In this document: piece by piece, positions 43,569 through 53,108 of the stretch
Numbering within the stretch: the first letter of the stretch is position 1
Layout: the number at the start of each line of letters is the position of its first letter
Assembly (NCBI GenBank): GCA_026414485.1
Contig: JAOAIX010000002.1
Location: forward strand, 62,001-126,000
Source: Candidatus Bathyarchaeota archaeon
Lineage (GTDB): Archaea; Thermoproteota; Bathyarchaeia; Bathyarchaeales; Bathycorpusculaceae
Length of the DNA stretch: 64,000 nucleotides
Direction: 5' to 3'
The notes under the pieces: model-generated
Databases searched by the model: none
What the model saw: only the letters and a program-made list of their open reading frames with translations
Told to the model about the DNA's origin: nothing
Position numbers and translations under genes: made by a program

Positions 43569-44516
43569 TCAAGCTGCTAGCCAATTTCGGGATTTGAAAA
43601 GTGTTTTTCCAGCAAACTGTAATTTTAAGCAGTCTGGGTAGGGACACATTTCTATGCACCGCAAACAGAGCGTGCACATAGAGGTAGCTACGTCGCCACC
43701 TTTTTTATCGTACACTTCAGTAACTTGAACGGGGCACACTCTTTTGCAGATTCCACATCTGGTACATTTTTCTTCACTTTTGTTTAAGCGAAGAAGAGGT
43801 ACTCCGCGTGACCGCTTGTATTTGTTGACTGCGGCAATTGATACCCCTGTGGGACAAAATCGACACCAGAAGCGGCGCACTTTAAATGAAGCAATCAGCG
43901 TGAGGGCAACAAACACTACCGCAAATAACAATCCAGTTTCTGTTCCGCCTGTGGCGGCCATTATTTCTCCAACATATGGATAACTCAGACTTACTTTTCC
44001 CAGCTCTAATAGAGCCCCGAACGGCGGAATCCATGGGATAACTAATGTTTCCAGTGGCGCCAGCAAAATAGTCAATGGTCTGAAGGCTCCTCGAAGCCAC
44101 AAAAATTCTGAGAGGTGAATAAGTGACTTGCCTTCAACTATAAACGGTAAAACGACAAGTGCTAAAAGCACAAGGACAATCATGTACCTTAGTTTATGTA
44201 GCATGCGGTTCAATTTCTCTGGCAACGTCCAGTGCGGCACTTTTAGTTTTCTGCGCAGAAGCGACACCAAATCCATATAAAGACCGTAGGGGCAAATCCA
44301 GCCACAGAAAACTCTCCCCAAAATAAGTGTGGCTCCAAGTATAAGAGTTACAAGTAGGCCTTTCCAAACCGCAATTATTGATAAATATAAAATAACAATC
44401 AAAAATAGTAGTTGCGTCATCACTCTTAAATAACTAAGTTGTTTTGTTTTGTCTTTTGTCCAGTTGTGGATCCTAGTCATTGTTATCGGCTGGTTTTTAT
44501 ATGTTGATTCCTTCAT
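43569..44516 (-). CDS. NapH/NosR-like membrane polyferredoxin
   Basis: A 315-residue membrane protein with about five transmembrane segments and several Cys motifs. GRVFCGWICPYGLYMD (about 83-98) and RRFWCRFCPTGVS (about 217-230) are the CxxxCP-type motifs of the NapH/NosR/CcoG group. Two ferredoxin-type 4Fe-4S sites follow: CTRCGICKRVCP and CTLCLRCIEMCPYPDC. It should pass electrons between the membrane pool and a redox partner; the partner gene is not adjacent. Which pathway it serves is open. Confidence 0.88.
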   Translation of the reverse strand: MKESTYKNQPITMTRIHNWTKDKTKQLSYLRVMTQLLFLIVILYLSIIAVWKGLLVTLILGATLILGRVFCGWICPYGLYMDLVSLLRRKLKVPHWTLPEKLNRMLHKLRYMIVLVLLALVVLPFIVEGKSLIHLSEFLWLRGAFRPLTILLAPLETLVIPWIPPFGALLELGKVSLSYPYVGEIMAATGGTETGLLFAVVFVALTLIASFKVRRFWCRFCPTGVSIAAVNKYKRSRGVPLLRLNKSEEKCTRCGICKRVCPVQVTEVYDKKGGDVATSMCTLCLRCIEMCPYPDCLKLQFAGKTLFKSRNWLAA

Positions 44517-44664
44517 AAACAGCTACCGTTTTTGGGCAAGCAAACAGTGCCTTCATGTTTTAAGCAAATTGCAAAGTTTAGGAAGTGATTGATTTAAGCG
44601 TGATTTTATTATAGAATTGCTTATTAGTGCTCCCTTAATCAAGAGTATTTGCTGTGACTGCTTT

Positions 44665-45606
44665 ATGAGTACCGCTGCTGCAAAGTGTAGCTTATGTAAA
44701 CACAGAGTCGCCTTCTTTCAGAGAAGCTACAGTGGCGAAAAACTCTGTAAGCAATGCTTTTCTGAATCGATAGAAAATAAGGTGCGGGCTACCATAACAC
44801 GGTACAAAATGCTAAATTACAATGACACAATAGCCATTGCAGTTTCAGGCGGCAAAGACAGCATCAGTTTACTACATGTCCTTGCAAGTATGGAGCGCAA
44901 ATTTCCACGTGCATCTCTTTTTGCGGTTACGGTTGATGAGGGCATCAAAGGCTACCGAGATGAAGCCTTAGGTATTGTGGTGAAAACTTGCAAAGATCTT
45001 GACATAAAAAATCACGTGGTTTCTTTTAAATCGCTTTATGGCTTCACGTTGGATGAACTGGTCTGGCGTATGCAAGATCGTAAAGTTGCCTTGACTCCTT
45101 GTGCCTTTTGTGGAGTGTTACGTAGGAAAGCCCTTAATGCGGGTGCGTTGGCTGTGGGCGCCAATAAAATTGCCACAGCACATACGCTGGATGATGAAGT
45201 ACAAACATCTTTGTTAAATATTTTTCACGGTGATGTGGCTCGTTTGGCTTCAGAAAAACCCGTAACTGATCTAGTACATCCCCTGTTGGTGCAGAAAGTT
45301 AAGCCGTTTTGTGAAATTCCTGAAAAGGAAAGCGCCCTTTATGCTTACATTAAGGGTTTAGATTTTCAAAGTACCCCTTGTCCTTATGCCTCAGAAGCTA
45401 TGCGTAATGATATTCGTGTATTGCTGAACCAGATTGAGGAACGTCATGCAGGAACTAAATTTACCGTCTTCAGGTCTATAGAGAAACTTCGACCTGCCTT
45501 AATCAAAATTGCCGAAAAGGGCGACTTTAACGAGTGTACGCAATGTGGTGCGCCCTCAGTGGGTGATCTGTGTATGGCGTGTCAACTCATAAATCAGATA
45601 CGTTAA
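44665..45606 (+). CDS. TtuA/Ncs6/TtcA-family tRNA 2-thiolation enzyme
   Basis: About 313 residues. An N-terminal zinc finger (CSLCKHRV with CKQCF), the PP-loop ATPase motif AVSGGKDSISLLHV (about 53-66), and the three cysteines that hold a catalytic 4Fe-4S cluster in TtuA (TPCAFCGVLRR, and later STPCPYAS) are visible. A C-terminal zinc finger, CTQCGAPSVGDLCMAC, closes the chain. It adenylates and thiolates a uridine in tRNA (position 34 or 54). ATG 44665 fits the family; a TTG at 44617 is inside the promoter region. Confidence 0.93.
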   Translation: MSTAAAKCSLCKHRVAFFQRSYSGEKLCKQCFSESIENKVRATITRYKMLNYNDTIAIAVSGGKDSISLLHVLASMERKFPRASLFAVTVDEGIKGYRDEALGIVVKTCKDLDIKNHVVSFKSLYGFTLDELVWRMQDRKVALTPCAFCGVLRRKALNAGALAVGANKIATAHTLDDEVQTSLLNIFHGDVARLASEKPVTDLVHPLLVQKVKPFCEIPEKESALYAYIKGLDFQSTPCPYASEAMRNDIRVLLNQIEERHAGTKFTVFRSIEKLRPALIKIAEKGDFNECTQCGAPSVGDLCMACQLINQIR

Positions 45607-45703
45607 CCTTTTCATTTTTACCGACCTCTCTCCCCTTCATGTTATAGTCGTTTTGAAGATACTTTAAAAGCACCGAAAAAACGTAACTTGTTCTAAGCAA
45701 AAA

Positions 45704-46438
45704 ATGGGGATCCTGAACGTCATGTCACAGAACCTCGTAATTCAAACTGTGCCTAAGCAGCAAGATCAAAGTGGATTGTTATCTTTAGACATGCAGGGTG
45801 TAGATAATTTATTTCCTGGTTTCTCTATAGGTGACTTTGCAATAATTCATAGCACACAATCAGCTGTATCGTTAACATCTTTATTATGTGTCAGAGCTCA
45901 ACTTAAAAATGGTTTAAACAGTAATGTCGTGTTTGTTGACGGTGGAAATACTTACAATCCCGCACTCCTAATTCGTTTTGCTAAAATTCACAACCTTAAC
46001 CCTGACCAAGCACTAAAACGATTAAGTATCCAAAAAGCCTCTTCAGCGTACCAGTTAACTATGTTCATAATGGAGCATCTGGAGGAACTCGTCAAAAGAG
46101 TTAGCGCTAAACTCGTAGTGATATCTGACATTGCAGGTTTATTTTTAGACGAACAAATCGCTGAAGAAGAGGCGCGAAGCGTTTTCAACCAGCTGGTATG
46201 TTATCTGCAAAGTTTTGCCAGAGAGCATAAAGTCATCGTCATTGCCACTTATGTTTTGCGTCCCAGTATCAGACGCAGTTCCCTTTTACATACACTTGCC
46301 TGTATAAAAGCGAACGTTGTCGTAGGTTTGAGGCTAACACCATATGAGCATAACTTTGAATTGGAGAAGCACCCACGATACATGCTTGGTTGTGCTGAAT
46401 TTTCCCTTGGACATATGACCCTTATGAATTTCATTTGA
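45704..46438 (+). CDS. RecA-fold (RadA/RadB-like) protein lacking a Walker A motif
   Basis: A 244-residue protein that keeps the layout of RadB/KaiC-type RecA domains: GVDNLFPGFSIGDFAIIHS at the N-terminal edge, VVFVDGGNTYNPALLIRFA, a Walker B-like strand (LVVISDIAGLF), and a late VVVGLRLTPY strand. Where a P-loop GxxGxGKT should be, the sequence is STQSAVSLTSLL, with no conserved Gly or Lys. It probably cannot bind ATP in the usual way and may regulate RadA or another partner. The start is ATG 45704, or ATG 45722. Family call is inferred from layout. Confidence 0.75.
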   Translation: MGILNVMSQNLVIQTVPKQQDQSGLLSLDMQGVDNLFPGFSIGDFAIIHSTQSAVSLTSLLCVRAQLKNGLNSNVVFVDGGNTYNPALLIRFAKIHNLNPDQALKRLSIQKASSAYQLTMFIMEHLEELVKRVSAKLVVISDIAGLFLDEQIAEEEARSVFNQLVCYLQSFAREHKVIVIATYVLRPSIRRSSLLHTLACIKANVVVGLRLTPYEHNFELEKHPRYMLGCAEFSLGHMTLMNFI

Positions 46439-46446
46439 GCTGTTTT

Positions 46447-47421
46447 TCAGCTTTTGATTGTGTAACGTGCAAGGGCAGGTAAACCTGCGAACAGGAAAAT
46501 GACGCACCATAAGTACGGGTTATGGGGGACTATCATTTCGTACCATGACCATGGTCGTGCAGCGTAACCTCCGCTGGCAAAGTAGACGAGTATGGCAAAA
46601 ACGTAGTAGCATCCGAAGGCAACTGCTGTGGTTCCAAGTCGGAACTGGTTTAATTTAGCGTTAGGCGTTTTTATCATGGGCGATGTGAAGACTAGCGTGG
46701 CGATTGCTATCCCTAATAAACCGAAGACAGACGGCACAAAACCTGCGAGGTTGAAAGGGTCAAGAAGGATTTCAACCCCAAACGTGGTTATCATTCCCAC
46801 CCATTGCATAGTTGTGTTGAACCAGAAAACGACAAAGAGGTAAGTCACTGCAGAGATGCAGCTCCATTTGACTATTAATGGACTTGAAGCGCCCTGCAAA
46901 ATTATCGCTCTCAATTTAAGCAACACTGGTGGAACTGCCAGTATCATAGCGAGGCAGGCAAAGCCCGCAACAAATAGCACCTCGTTTACTGGGGTTGTGC
47001 CAAAGTACCATACGTTTCCACCCGTTGTTGGGAACACAAAGCCTAGCACTGCACTGGGTATTAGTGATATGAAGTAGCTTGCCTCCAACAGTATTGCCCA
47101 ACTGACTTGTCTTTTGATTTGGGAGAAGGCGAAGTCTTTTTTTCTCCAATACGTAACTGCGGCATATAAGGCAAGGCAGCTAGCTAAGAAACGAAGAATT
47201 CCTCCTACAGAACCACCTAGTTCACTGGTGTAGAATAAGGTGCGCCACCAATCCAGAGGCATAAGTTCCTCATAAAGTGAAATATGCGAAATAAGGAGGT
47301 TGCTGAATATTGCACTTTGAATTAGGTCGTAGATTGCTAGTGTAAAGTAGGCACAGACTACTACAAGAATTATGAACCTTAACGAAATTGATTTTTTATT
47401 CTCTACTTTTGATTTGTTCAT
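46447..47421 (-). CDS. polytopic membrane protein, unknown
   Basis: A 324-residue protein with about eight to nine hydrophobic segments and a Lys/Ser-rich cytosolic N-terminus (about 1-13). No signature of transporters or enzymes is visible; there are scattered Trp and Gly-rich turns (PTTGGNVWYFGTTPVNEV, about 130-147; YASGGYAARPWSWYEM, about 285-300). Conserved Trp and Pro in exposed loops suggest a transport or sensor role, but that is a guess. It ends 8 nt from the RecA-fold gene on the opposite strand. Confidence 0.65.
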   Translation of the reverse strand: MNKSKVENKKSISLRFIILVVVCAYFTLAIYDLIQSAIFSNLLISHISLYEELMPLDWWRTLFYTSELGGSVGGILRFLASCLALYAAVTYWRKKDFAFSQIKRQVSWAILLEASYFISLIPSAVLGFVFPTTGGNVWYFGTTPVNEVLFVAGFACLAMILAVPPVLLKLRAIILQGASSPLIVKWSCISAVTYLFVVFWFNTTMQWVGMITTFGVEILLDPFNLAGFVPSVFGLLGIAIATLVFTSPMIKTPNAKLNQFRLGTTAVAFGCYYVFAILVYFASGGYAARPWSWYEMIVPHNPYLWCVIFLFAGLPALARYTIKS

Positions 47422-47613
47422 GAGGGAACCGCACCTAAATTTTTTCTATTGAGCAAAGAGATAATTATGATTCACGCAGGAACATTTTGTTCCGCTGAGG
47501 GAACAACTAATATTTCTTTACGCGGTTTTGGCATAATTTTCGGGGTTAACCTTATATTTTCTGCGTGTCTCTTCATTGAAGAAAAACAGCTAACAAGTTT
47601 GAGGGGTCTTCTT

Positions 47614-47964
47614 ATGGAGTTTTGCCCAAAATGTGGCTGCGTATTGCGACCCAAAAAAACTGAGTTGCGTAACGGAATTTCAGTGGTACTTGCTTGCAAC
47701 AGATGCGACTACGTAAAAGGTGAACTAGGTGATAGAATTGAAGCTGGCGCAGGCAAAATTATTAAACAAGCACCTCAGGAAGCTGTAACCGTTATCCCCA
47801 AGGAACAAGAAGTCAATACTATGCCTACCATAAAGATGGAGTGCCCAAGGTGCGGCAACAGATTGTGCTATGTATGGCAAGTTCAGACCCGTGGCGGCGA
47901 TGAAGCTTCAACTCAGTTTTTCCGTTGCACAAAATGTAACCATACTTTCAGAGAATACGCTTAA
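47614..47964 (+). CDS. tfs: transcription factor S (TFS)
   Basis: About 116 residues, the archaeal RNA polymerase cleavage factor. The N-terminal zinc ribbon is FCPKCGCVLRPKK with CNRCDY. The C-terminal ribbon is CPRCGNRLCYVWQVQTRGGDEAS, then FFRCTKCNHTFREY. The DE pair in RGGDEAST is the catalytic acidic loop that stimulates transcript cleavage. The ATG at 47614, with GAGGGGT upstream, gives the usual length; longer readings begin with non-family sequence. Confidence 0.96.
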   Translation: MEFCPKCGCVLRPKKTELRNGISVVLACNRCDYVKGELGDRIEAGAGKIIKQAPQEAVTVIPKEQEVNTMPTIKMECPRCGNRLCYVWQVQTRGGDEASTQFFRCTKCNHTFREYA

Positions 47965-48088
47965 CTCGATTACTCTCAGTGATGCGTTAAGTCAATCAAA
48001 CCGTGTTTGCGAAATTTTTGACGATGCTACCGCTACAGGGCATCTGTTTGTAGAAACTTCTAAAAATCGCTATCCACCTGTTTCCAAA

Positions 48089-48292
48089 TTAACCCTTTAT
48101 ACGTTGAGTTTTTTGGTACGATGTTGTGTATCCTGTTAAACTTTGAACTGGCGAATCTGAGATATCTACTCCTGTTTTTTTACGTTGCTGCCTTTCCGCT
48201 TCTTTTGCTTGGCTTTCTTTACTGCTGAGCTCTACACTGTTCTCCAGTTTTCTTATCAGTCTACCTAACTTACGTTGCCCTCGTGTTACCAT
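48089..48292 (-). CDS. small basic protein, uncertain
   Basis: A 67-residue frame, very rich in Lys, Arg, Gln and Ser (RRLIRKLEN-like helix, then KEAERQQRKK). It fills an otherwise gene-free gap. A TATA-like AATTATAAG on the minus strand (about 48331-48340) lies 40 nt upstream and would start transcription at about 48309. A short frame on the other strand overlaps it, and no family is recognised, so it may not be real. Confidence 0.4.
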   Translation of the reverse strand: MVTRGQRKLGRLIRKLENSVELSSKESQAKEAERQQRKKTGVDISDSPVQSLTGYTTSYQKTQRIKG

Positions 48293-48327
48293 GCTTTTAC
48301 TACCTGCTGTGCAATAAAGCAGACAAG

Positions 48328-48699
48328 CTACTTATAATTCTGACTGTTAAGGCGCTCGTTCAATTTAGCGGTGTTTTCTTTTTTTAGGCGGTTATATGTA
48401 GCAACCGTGTTCAGGTATTCAGGTAACCCCACCACTATACAAGTAGATTCCAATTTTTTAACCAAATTTTTCTTTATTAGTTGTTCAAGTGGTGTTGCTC
48501 CTGCCCCAAAAATTTTTTCAATAACCTTTTCTACAACTTCGGTGCGATAGGGGATTTCCCATTTTTTGAGGTCAAACGTTTCTTCTAAGTACTTGTACAC
48601 GGCTTCTTTGGCTGGCGTCCCTAAGGCAGATAAACTTTCATCGAATGCTTTTGCAATTAACTTGTTGAAGCCTTCCGTGGAAATAACTGGTTTGGGCAA
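48328..48699 (-). CDS. helical DUF3227-like hypothetical protein
   Basis: A 123-residue, mostly helical protein. The pattern AFDESLSALGTPAKEAVYKYLEE with WEIPYR and IEKIFGAGATPLEQLIKKNL resembles small archaeal proteins of unknown function (DUF3227 type; recalled, not searched). These often lie near sensor kinases, as here, divergent from the big kinase gene with 180 nt between. It might be an accessory to the signalling protein. Confidence 0.65.
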   Translation of the reverse strand: MPKPVISTEGFNKLIAKAFDESLSALGTPAKEAVYKYLEETFDLKKWEIPYRTEVVEKVIEKIFGAGATPLEQLIKKNLVKKLESTCIVVGLPEYLNTVATYNRLKKENTAKLNERLNSQNYK

Positions 48700-48881
48700 G
48701 ATTTTTCTCTCATGAGAATTTTTTTCTTCTCAATTAGTCCAAGAAATGAATTAAATTAAAACTTTATTTTTGTTAAATTCTGATTCAAAATCCACATTTA
48801 GGCGCTGTCTTAAACTTTAAGTATCCCTTGCTGCTAGAGGTGTTGTTGAAATGGTGGATTAGAGCCAAGTTGAAACACCGA

Positions 48882-51800
48882 ATGCTTCAAATTTTACACG
48901 TCGATGACGATAAGGTGTTCCTTGAAATTTCTAAAGCCATATTGGAGTCGGAAGGCAATTTTAAGGTTGATTCTGCTGTCTCAGCGGATGAGGCGCTTCA
49001 GAAACTTAGTGAACAGAAATATGATGCAGTCATTGCAGATTATGATATGCCTGATAAAGACGGCTTACAGTTTTTGCAGGAAATCCGTCAACGCTATGGT
49101 GATTTGCCTTTTGTTATGTTTACGGGAAAGGGCAGAGAAGAGATTGCTGTCCGAGCTCTTAATCTTGGCGCTGACGGTTATTGCAACAAACAGGGCAAGC
49201 CTGAGGTGGTCTACGGCGAACTTGCTCACATGATTCGCTTAGCTGTTGAGCGGGCTGAAGCCCTGTATACCTTGGCAGAGAGCGAAAAACGTTACCGGGC
49301 CATATTAGAACATGCAGCTGAAGCCGTATTTGTGCATGATTTAAGTGGCAACTTAATAGATGTGAATCAACAAGCATGCAAAAATCTTGGTTACACAAAA
49401 GAGGAATTGCTTGCATTACACATCTCCGATGTAGACCCTGCTGCTCCTAAGCTAGGAGCAGTTTTTTGGCCTAAAACTCTTGCGGGAGAAGCGGTGACGT
49501 TTGAAAGTTTGCATAGACGCAAGGATGGCAGCGTTTTTCCTGTTGAAGTAAACATGACTACAATAAAGTTAGGCGAGCAGACTGCGATAGTAGGTTTAGT
49601 AAAAGACATTAGTGAACGCAAAAAAGTCGAAGATGCAATTAAGTCCGAACGTGACATGCTGGGGCGGATAGTGGCAAGCTTAGGTGCTGGCTTAGTTCTT
49701 ATCAGTAAAGACTACCATGTTTTGTGGGCAAATGATTTAATAAGACGTTACAGAGGTGCCGTGGAGGGTAAATTATGTTACACGGTGCTTAATGATTTGA
49801 ATGCGCCTTGCCCTGACTGCGGCGTTACTAAAATTTTTGCAGGGCAAACAGCCACAGATATTCATGAGTATAACTCCACTACAATTGATGGGAAGCCGTA
49901 CTGGGTAGAAATAATTGCTACGCCAATTAAAGATGAAACAGGTCAAATTGTAGCAGCCGCCGAAGTTGCTGTGGATATTACTGAGCGTAAAAAAATTGAA
50001 GAAAATGTTAAGTTAAGCGAGCGCCGCTGGGCAACCACCCTTTCAAGCATTGGTGACGCTGTTATAGCCACTGATAAAGAAGGAAAAATCACTTTTATGA
50101 ACCCTGTAGCTGAGTCTTTAACAGGCTGGAGTAACGCTGAGGCTGAATCAAAACCTCTAAGTCAAGTGTTCCACATAATCAACGAAGAAACACGAAAGAT
50201 AGTTGAGAACCCAGTTGCCAGAGTGCTAAAAGAAGGCACAGTTGTAGGTTTAGCAAATCACACGCTTCTTATAAATCGTCACGGCAAAGAAATTCCTATC
50301 AGTGACAGCGGTGCGCCCATACGAGACGACACTGGCAAAATTACAGGTGTAATTTTGGTTTTTCGCGATGTTACTGAACGGCGGAAAATTAGAAAGGAAC
50401 TGGAAAGCTTTGCTAGGTTTCCCTTAGAAAACACGGCGCCAGTGTTGCGACTTAGTAACGAGGGTAAAGTCTTGTATGCTAATCCCGCCTCTCACAAGCT
50501 GCTAAAAGTACCCCTAATAACGGGTTGTTTAGCTCCTGTGCAATGGAGTACCTATGTGGCAACTGCGTTATCTTCCAAAGAAGCATTAACTTTTGAGGAA
50601 AAACACGGCGACAGAGTATTCCAATTTTGGGTTGTGCCTGTTGTTGCTGAGGGGTACATCAACCTGTATGCTGTAGACATTACTGACCTCAAAAAAATGG
50701 AGCATCAGCTAGCTACCTACGGGAGACTGCAAGCCGCTGTTGCAGAGTTGGGGCAGTTTGCCTTAACTCAAATTAGCGAAGATGAATTCTTGTCCAAAGT
50801 CGTCAACGTTGTAGCAAAAGCTTTGGAAGTGGATTTCTGTAAAATATTGGAGCTTCTACCAAACAAAAAAGCTCTATTGCTCCGTGCCGGCTTCGGGTGG
50901 AAAGAAGGTTTAGTGGGCACAGCTACGGTGAGCACAGGGCAGAACTCGCAAGCAGGCTACACTCTACTTAGTGGCTCCCCTGTGATTGTCGAAAACTTAC
51001 ACACTGAAACACGTTTTTCAGGACCACAATTACTGTTTGATCACAACGTAGTAAGCGGCTTAAGTGTCATCATAGGCAACCCTGCTAACCCGTATGGAGT
51101 GATGGGGGCTCATACCACGAAACTGCGTCATTTTAACCAAGACGAAGTCAACTTCTTGCAGTCAGTTGCCAATTTGGTTGCAAATTTTATTAATCTAAAA
51201 ATCGTTGAAACTGCTACTCGTCAAAGCGAAACCAAGTACCGTACTTTGTATGAGACGGTTTCTGGAGGAGTAGTGATTCAGAATAGAACTGGCGAGATTG
51301 TTCAAGCTAACACTGCGGCATGTGAGATTCTAGGTTTAACATTAGATCAAATGATAGGGCGGGCTTCAATGGATCCTCGCTGGCACGCTATTAACGAAGA
51401 CGGTTCACCTTTCCCTGGTGAGGATCACCCTGCTATGGTTACTTTGCGAACAGGTAAGCCCCTCAGAAAGGTTGTTATGGGCGTGTATCATCCAAAAGAC
51501 GAAGCGCGTAGATGGATTCAAATTAATTCAGATCCACTTTTTGACGCTGACGGTGAACTAACTGGTGTAATGACAACCTTTGTAGATATTACAGAACAAA
51601 AGAACTCGCAACAGAAATTGCAAGATAGCGAAAAGAAATATTATTCTCTATTTTACGCCATGAATGAAGGCGTATGTCTTCACGAAGTGATTTACGATAA
51701 TGCTGGAAAAGCTGTTGACTACAAAATATTGGATGCCAATATAGCTTATGAAAAGATAACAGGTATAAAACGTGAAGACGCCATAGGTAAACGGGCTTCA

Positions 51801-53054
51801 ATACTTTACCGCACAACTTCTGCCCCATACTTGGACATCTATAGCCGTGTGGCAGAAACAGGCGAACCAACTTCTTTTACGACTTACTTTGCACCAATGG
51901 ATAAATACTTCCACATTTCTGTTTTCTCACCAGCAAAAGGAAAATTCGCCACGGTTTTTGCAGACGTAACTGAGAACAAAAAGCAAGAAATGCTTCTCCG
52001 CGAAAACAACAAAAAATTTGAGCTTTTGTTTTCAAAGAACCCCGAGGCTGTAGTACTTGTTGACGCCAATTTTCTCGTCAAAGAAGTTAACACTGCTTTT
52101 ACGAAGCTGTTTGGTTTTTCACAAAAAGAATTGATTGGCACCTTTCTGCCTAACTTAGTGGTTCCTGAGCGTCTAAAAACAGAGTCCCAACGCATTATCG
52201 AAAAAGCCAAAAAAGAAATAACCTACGTTGAGACAGTACGAAAACGGAAAGATGGCGCTGAAATTCCAGTTTTGGTTTCAGTAGAGCCTATCTACGAGCA
52301 AGCCAAATTTGCAGGATTTGTTGTAGTCTACAAGGACATATCTGACATTGCAAACGCTAGAGCCGCGCTGGAAAAAGCTTTACAAGAAACCCGCAGGTTA
52401 AATGAAAAATTGGCTGTTGTTGGCAGTTTGACCCGCCATGATGTACGTAACAAACTTGCAGGGATCTTGGGGTGCACATATCTATTAAAAAATAAATTTG
52501 CCTTAAACGCAGATGCCGTTCAGTATATAGAAAAAATTGAATCCTTTGTCCACCAAGCTGAACGGCTATTTGATTTCAGCCATGCATACCAAAAAATGGG
52601 CATGGAACAACTCAGAGGCGTAAACGTGGAAGCCTGTTTCAACGAAGCAAAGGACCTCTTTCCAGAAATAGACAAAATTGAACTTTTAAACGAATGCGCA
52701 GGTATAGAAGTTAAAGCTGACTCATTACTGCGGCAGCTCTTTTATAACTTGATTGACAATTCACTGCGGCATGGTAAAAAAGTCAGCAAAATACACTTAC
52801 ATTGCAAAAAAACAAAAGACCACCTACAACTAATCTATGAAGACAACGGCGTGGGCATAGCCAACAATAAAAAATCACACATCTTCAGCGAAAACCTGAA
52901 AGCAGAAAACACAAAAGGATACGGATTATTTACAATTCGAAAACTGCTCGACGTTTACGGCTGGTCAATAGAAGAGAACGGTGCACCAGGAGAAGGCGCC
53001 CGATTCGTTATAACGATCCCAAAAGACAAAGTCCTATCTGGTAAAAAGGAATAA
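48882..53054 (+). CDS. giant REC-PAS-GAF sensor histidine kinase
   Basis: About 1390 residues, cytosolic, no transmembrane segment. Order: receiver domain (about 1-115) with phospho-acceptor Asp in VIADYDMPDKDG (about residue 53 from this start); four PAS domains (about 135-610); one GAF (about 615-775); three further PAS (about 780-1145); then a kinase core with VGSLTRHDVRNKLAGI (His about 1186), N box NLIDNSLRHG, G1 EDNGVGIANN and G2 KGYGLF. PAS 2 carries CPDC. A receiver at the N-terminus with the kinase last suggests it ends a phosphorelay or senses an upstream kinase. The ATG at 48882 is preferred; a longer reading from 48828 adds 18 residues. Confidence 0.93.
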   Translation: MLQILHVDDDKVFLEISKAILESEGNFKVDSAVSADEALQKLSEQKYDAVIADYDMPDKDGLQFLQEIRQRYGDLPFVMFTGKGREEIAVRALNLGADGYCNKQGKPEVVYGELAHMIRLAVERAEALYTLAESEKRYRAILEHAAEAVFVHDLSGNLIDVNQQACKNLGYTKEELLALHISDVDPAAPKLGAVFWPKTLAGEAVTFESLHRRKDGSVFPVEVNMTTIKLGEQTAIVGLVKDISERKKVEDAIKSERDMLGRIVASLGAGLVLISKDYHVLWANDLIRRYRGAVEGKLCYTVLNDLNAPCPDCGVTKIFAGQTATDIHEYNSTTIDGKPYWVEIIATPIKDETGQIVAAAEVAVDITERKKIEENVKLSERRWATTLSSIGDAVIATDKEGKITFMNPVAESLTGWSNAEAESKPLSQVFHIINEETRKIVENPVARVLKEGTVVGLANHTLLINRHGKEIPISDSGAPIRDDTGKITGVILVFRDVTERRKIRKELESFARFPLENTAPVLRLSNEGKVLYANPASHKLLKVPLITGCLAPVQWSTYVATALSSKEALTFEEKHGDRVFQFWVVPVVAEGYINLYAVDITDLKKMEHQLATYGRLQAAVAELGQFALTQISEDEFLSKVVNVVAKALEVDFCKILELLPNKKALLLRAGFGWKEGLVGTATVSTGQNSQAGYTLLSGSPVIVENLHTETRFSGPQLLFDHNVVSGLSVIIGNPANPYGVMGAHTTKLRHFNQDEVNFLQSVANLVANFINLKIVETATRQSETKYRTLYETVSGGVVIQNRTGEIVQANTAACEILGLTLDQMIGRASMDPRWHAINEDGSPFPGEDHPAMVTLRTGKPLRKVVMGVYHPKDEARRWIQINSDPLFDADGELTGVMTTFVDITEQKNSQQKLQDSEKKYYSLFYAMNEGVCLHEVIYDNAGKAVDYKILDANIAYEKITGIKREDAIGKRASILYRTTSAPYLDIYSRVAETGEPTSFTTYFAPMDKYFHISVFSPAKGKFATVFADVTENKKQEMLLRENNKKFELLFSKNPEAVVLVDANFLVKEVNTAFTKLFGFSQKELIGTFLPNLVVPERLKTESQRIIEKAKKEITYVETVRKRKDGAEIPVLVSVEPIYEQAKFAGFVVVYKDISDIANARAALEKALQETRRLNEKLAVVGSLTRHDVRNKLAGILGCTYLLKNKFALNADAVQYIEKIESFVHQAERLFDFSHAYQKMGMEQLRGVNVEACFNEAKDLFPEIDKIELLNECAGIEVKADSLLRQLFYNLIDNSLRHGKKVSKIHLHCKKTKDHLQLIYEDNGVGIANNKKSHIFSENLKAENTKGYGLFTIRKLLDVYGWSIEENGAPGEGARFVITIPKDKVLSGKKE

Positions 53055-53108
53055 AAATTTGGGCGGTTAATTTACGATTTTGTAAACTCAATACGTCAAA
53101 ACATAAAA

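Noticed and set aside
47870-48139. 89-residue plus-strand frame overlapping the end of TFS
   Set aside because: Its first third is an out-of-frame copy of the TFS zinc ribbon. The part after TFS looks partly coding, but has no start or ribosome-binding site; at most a gene remnant.
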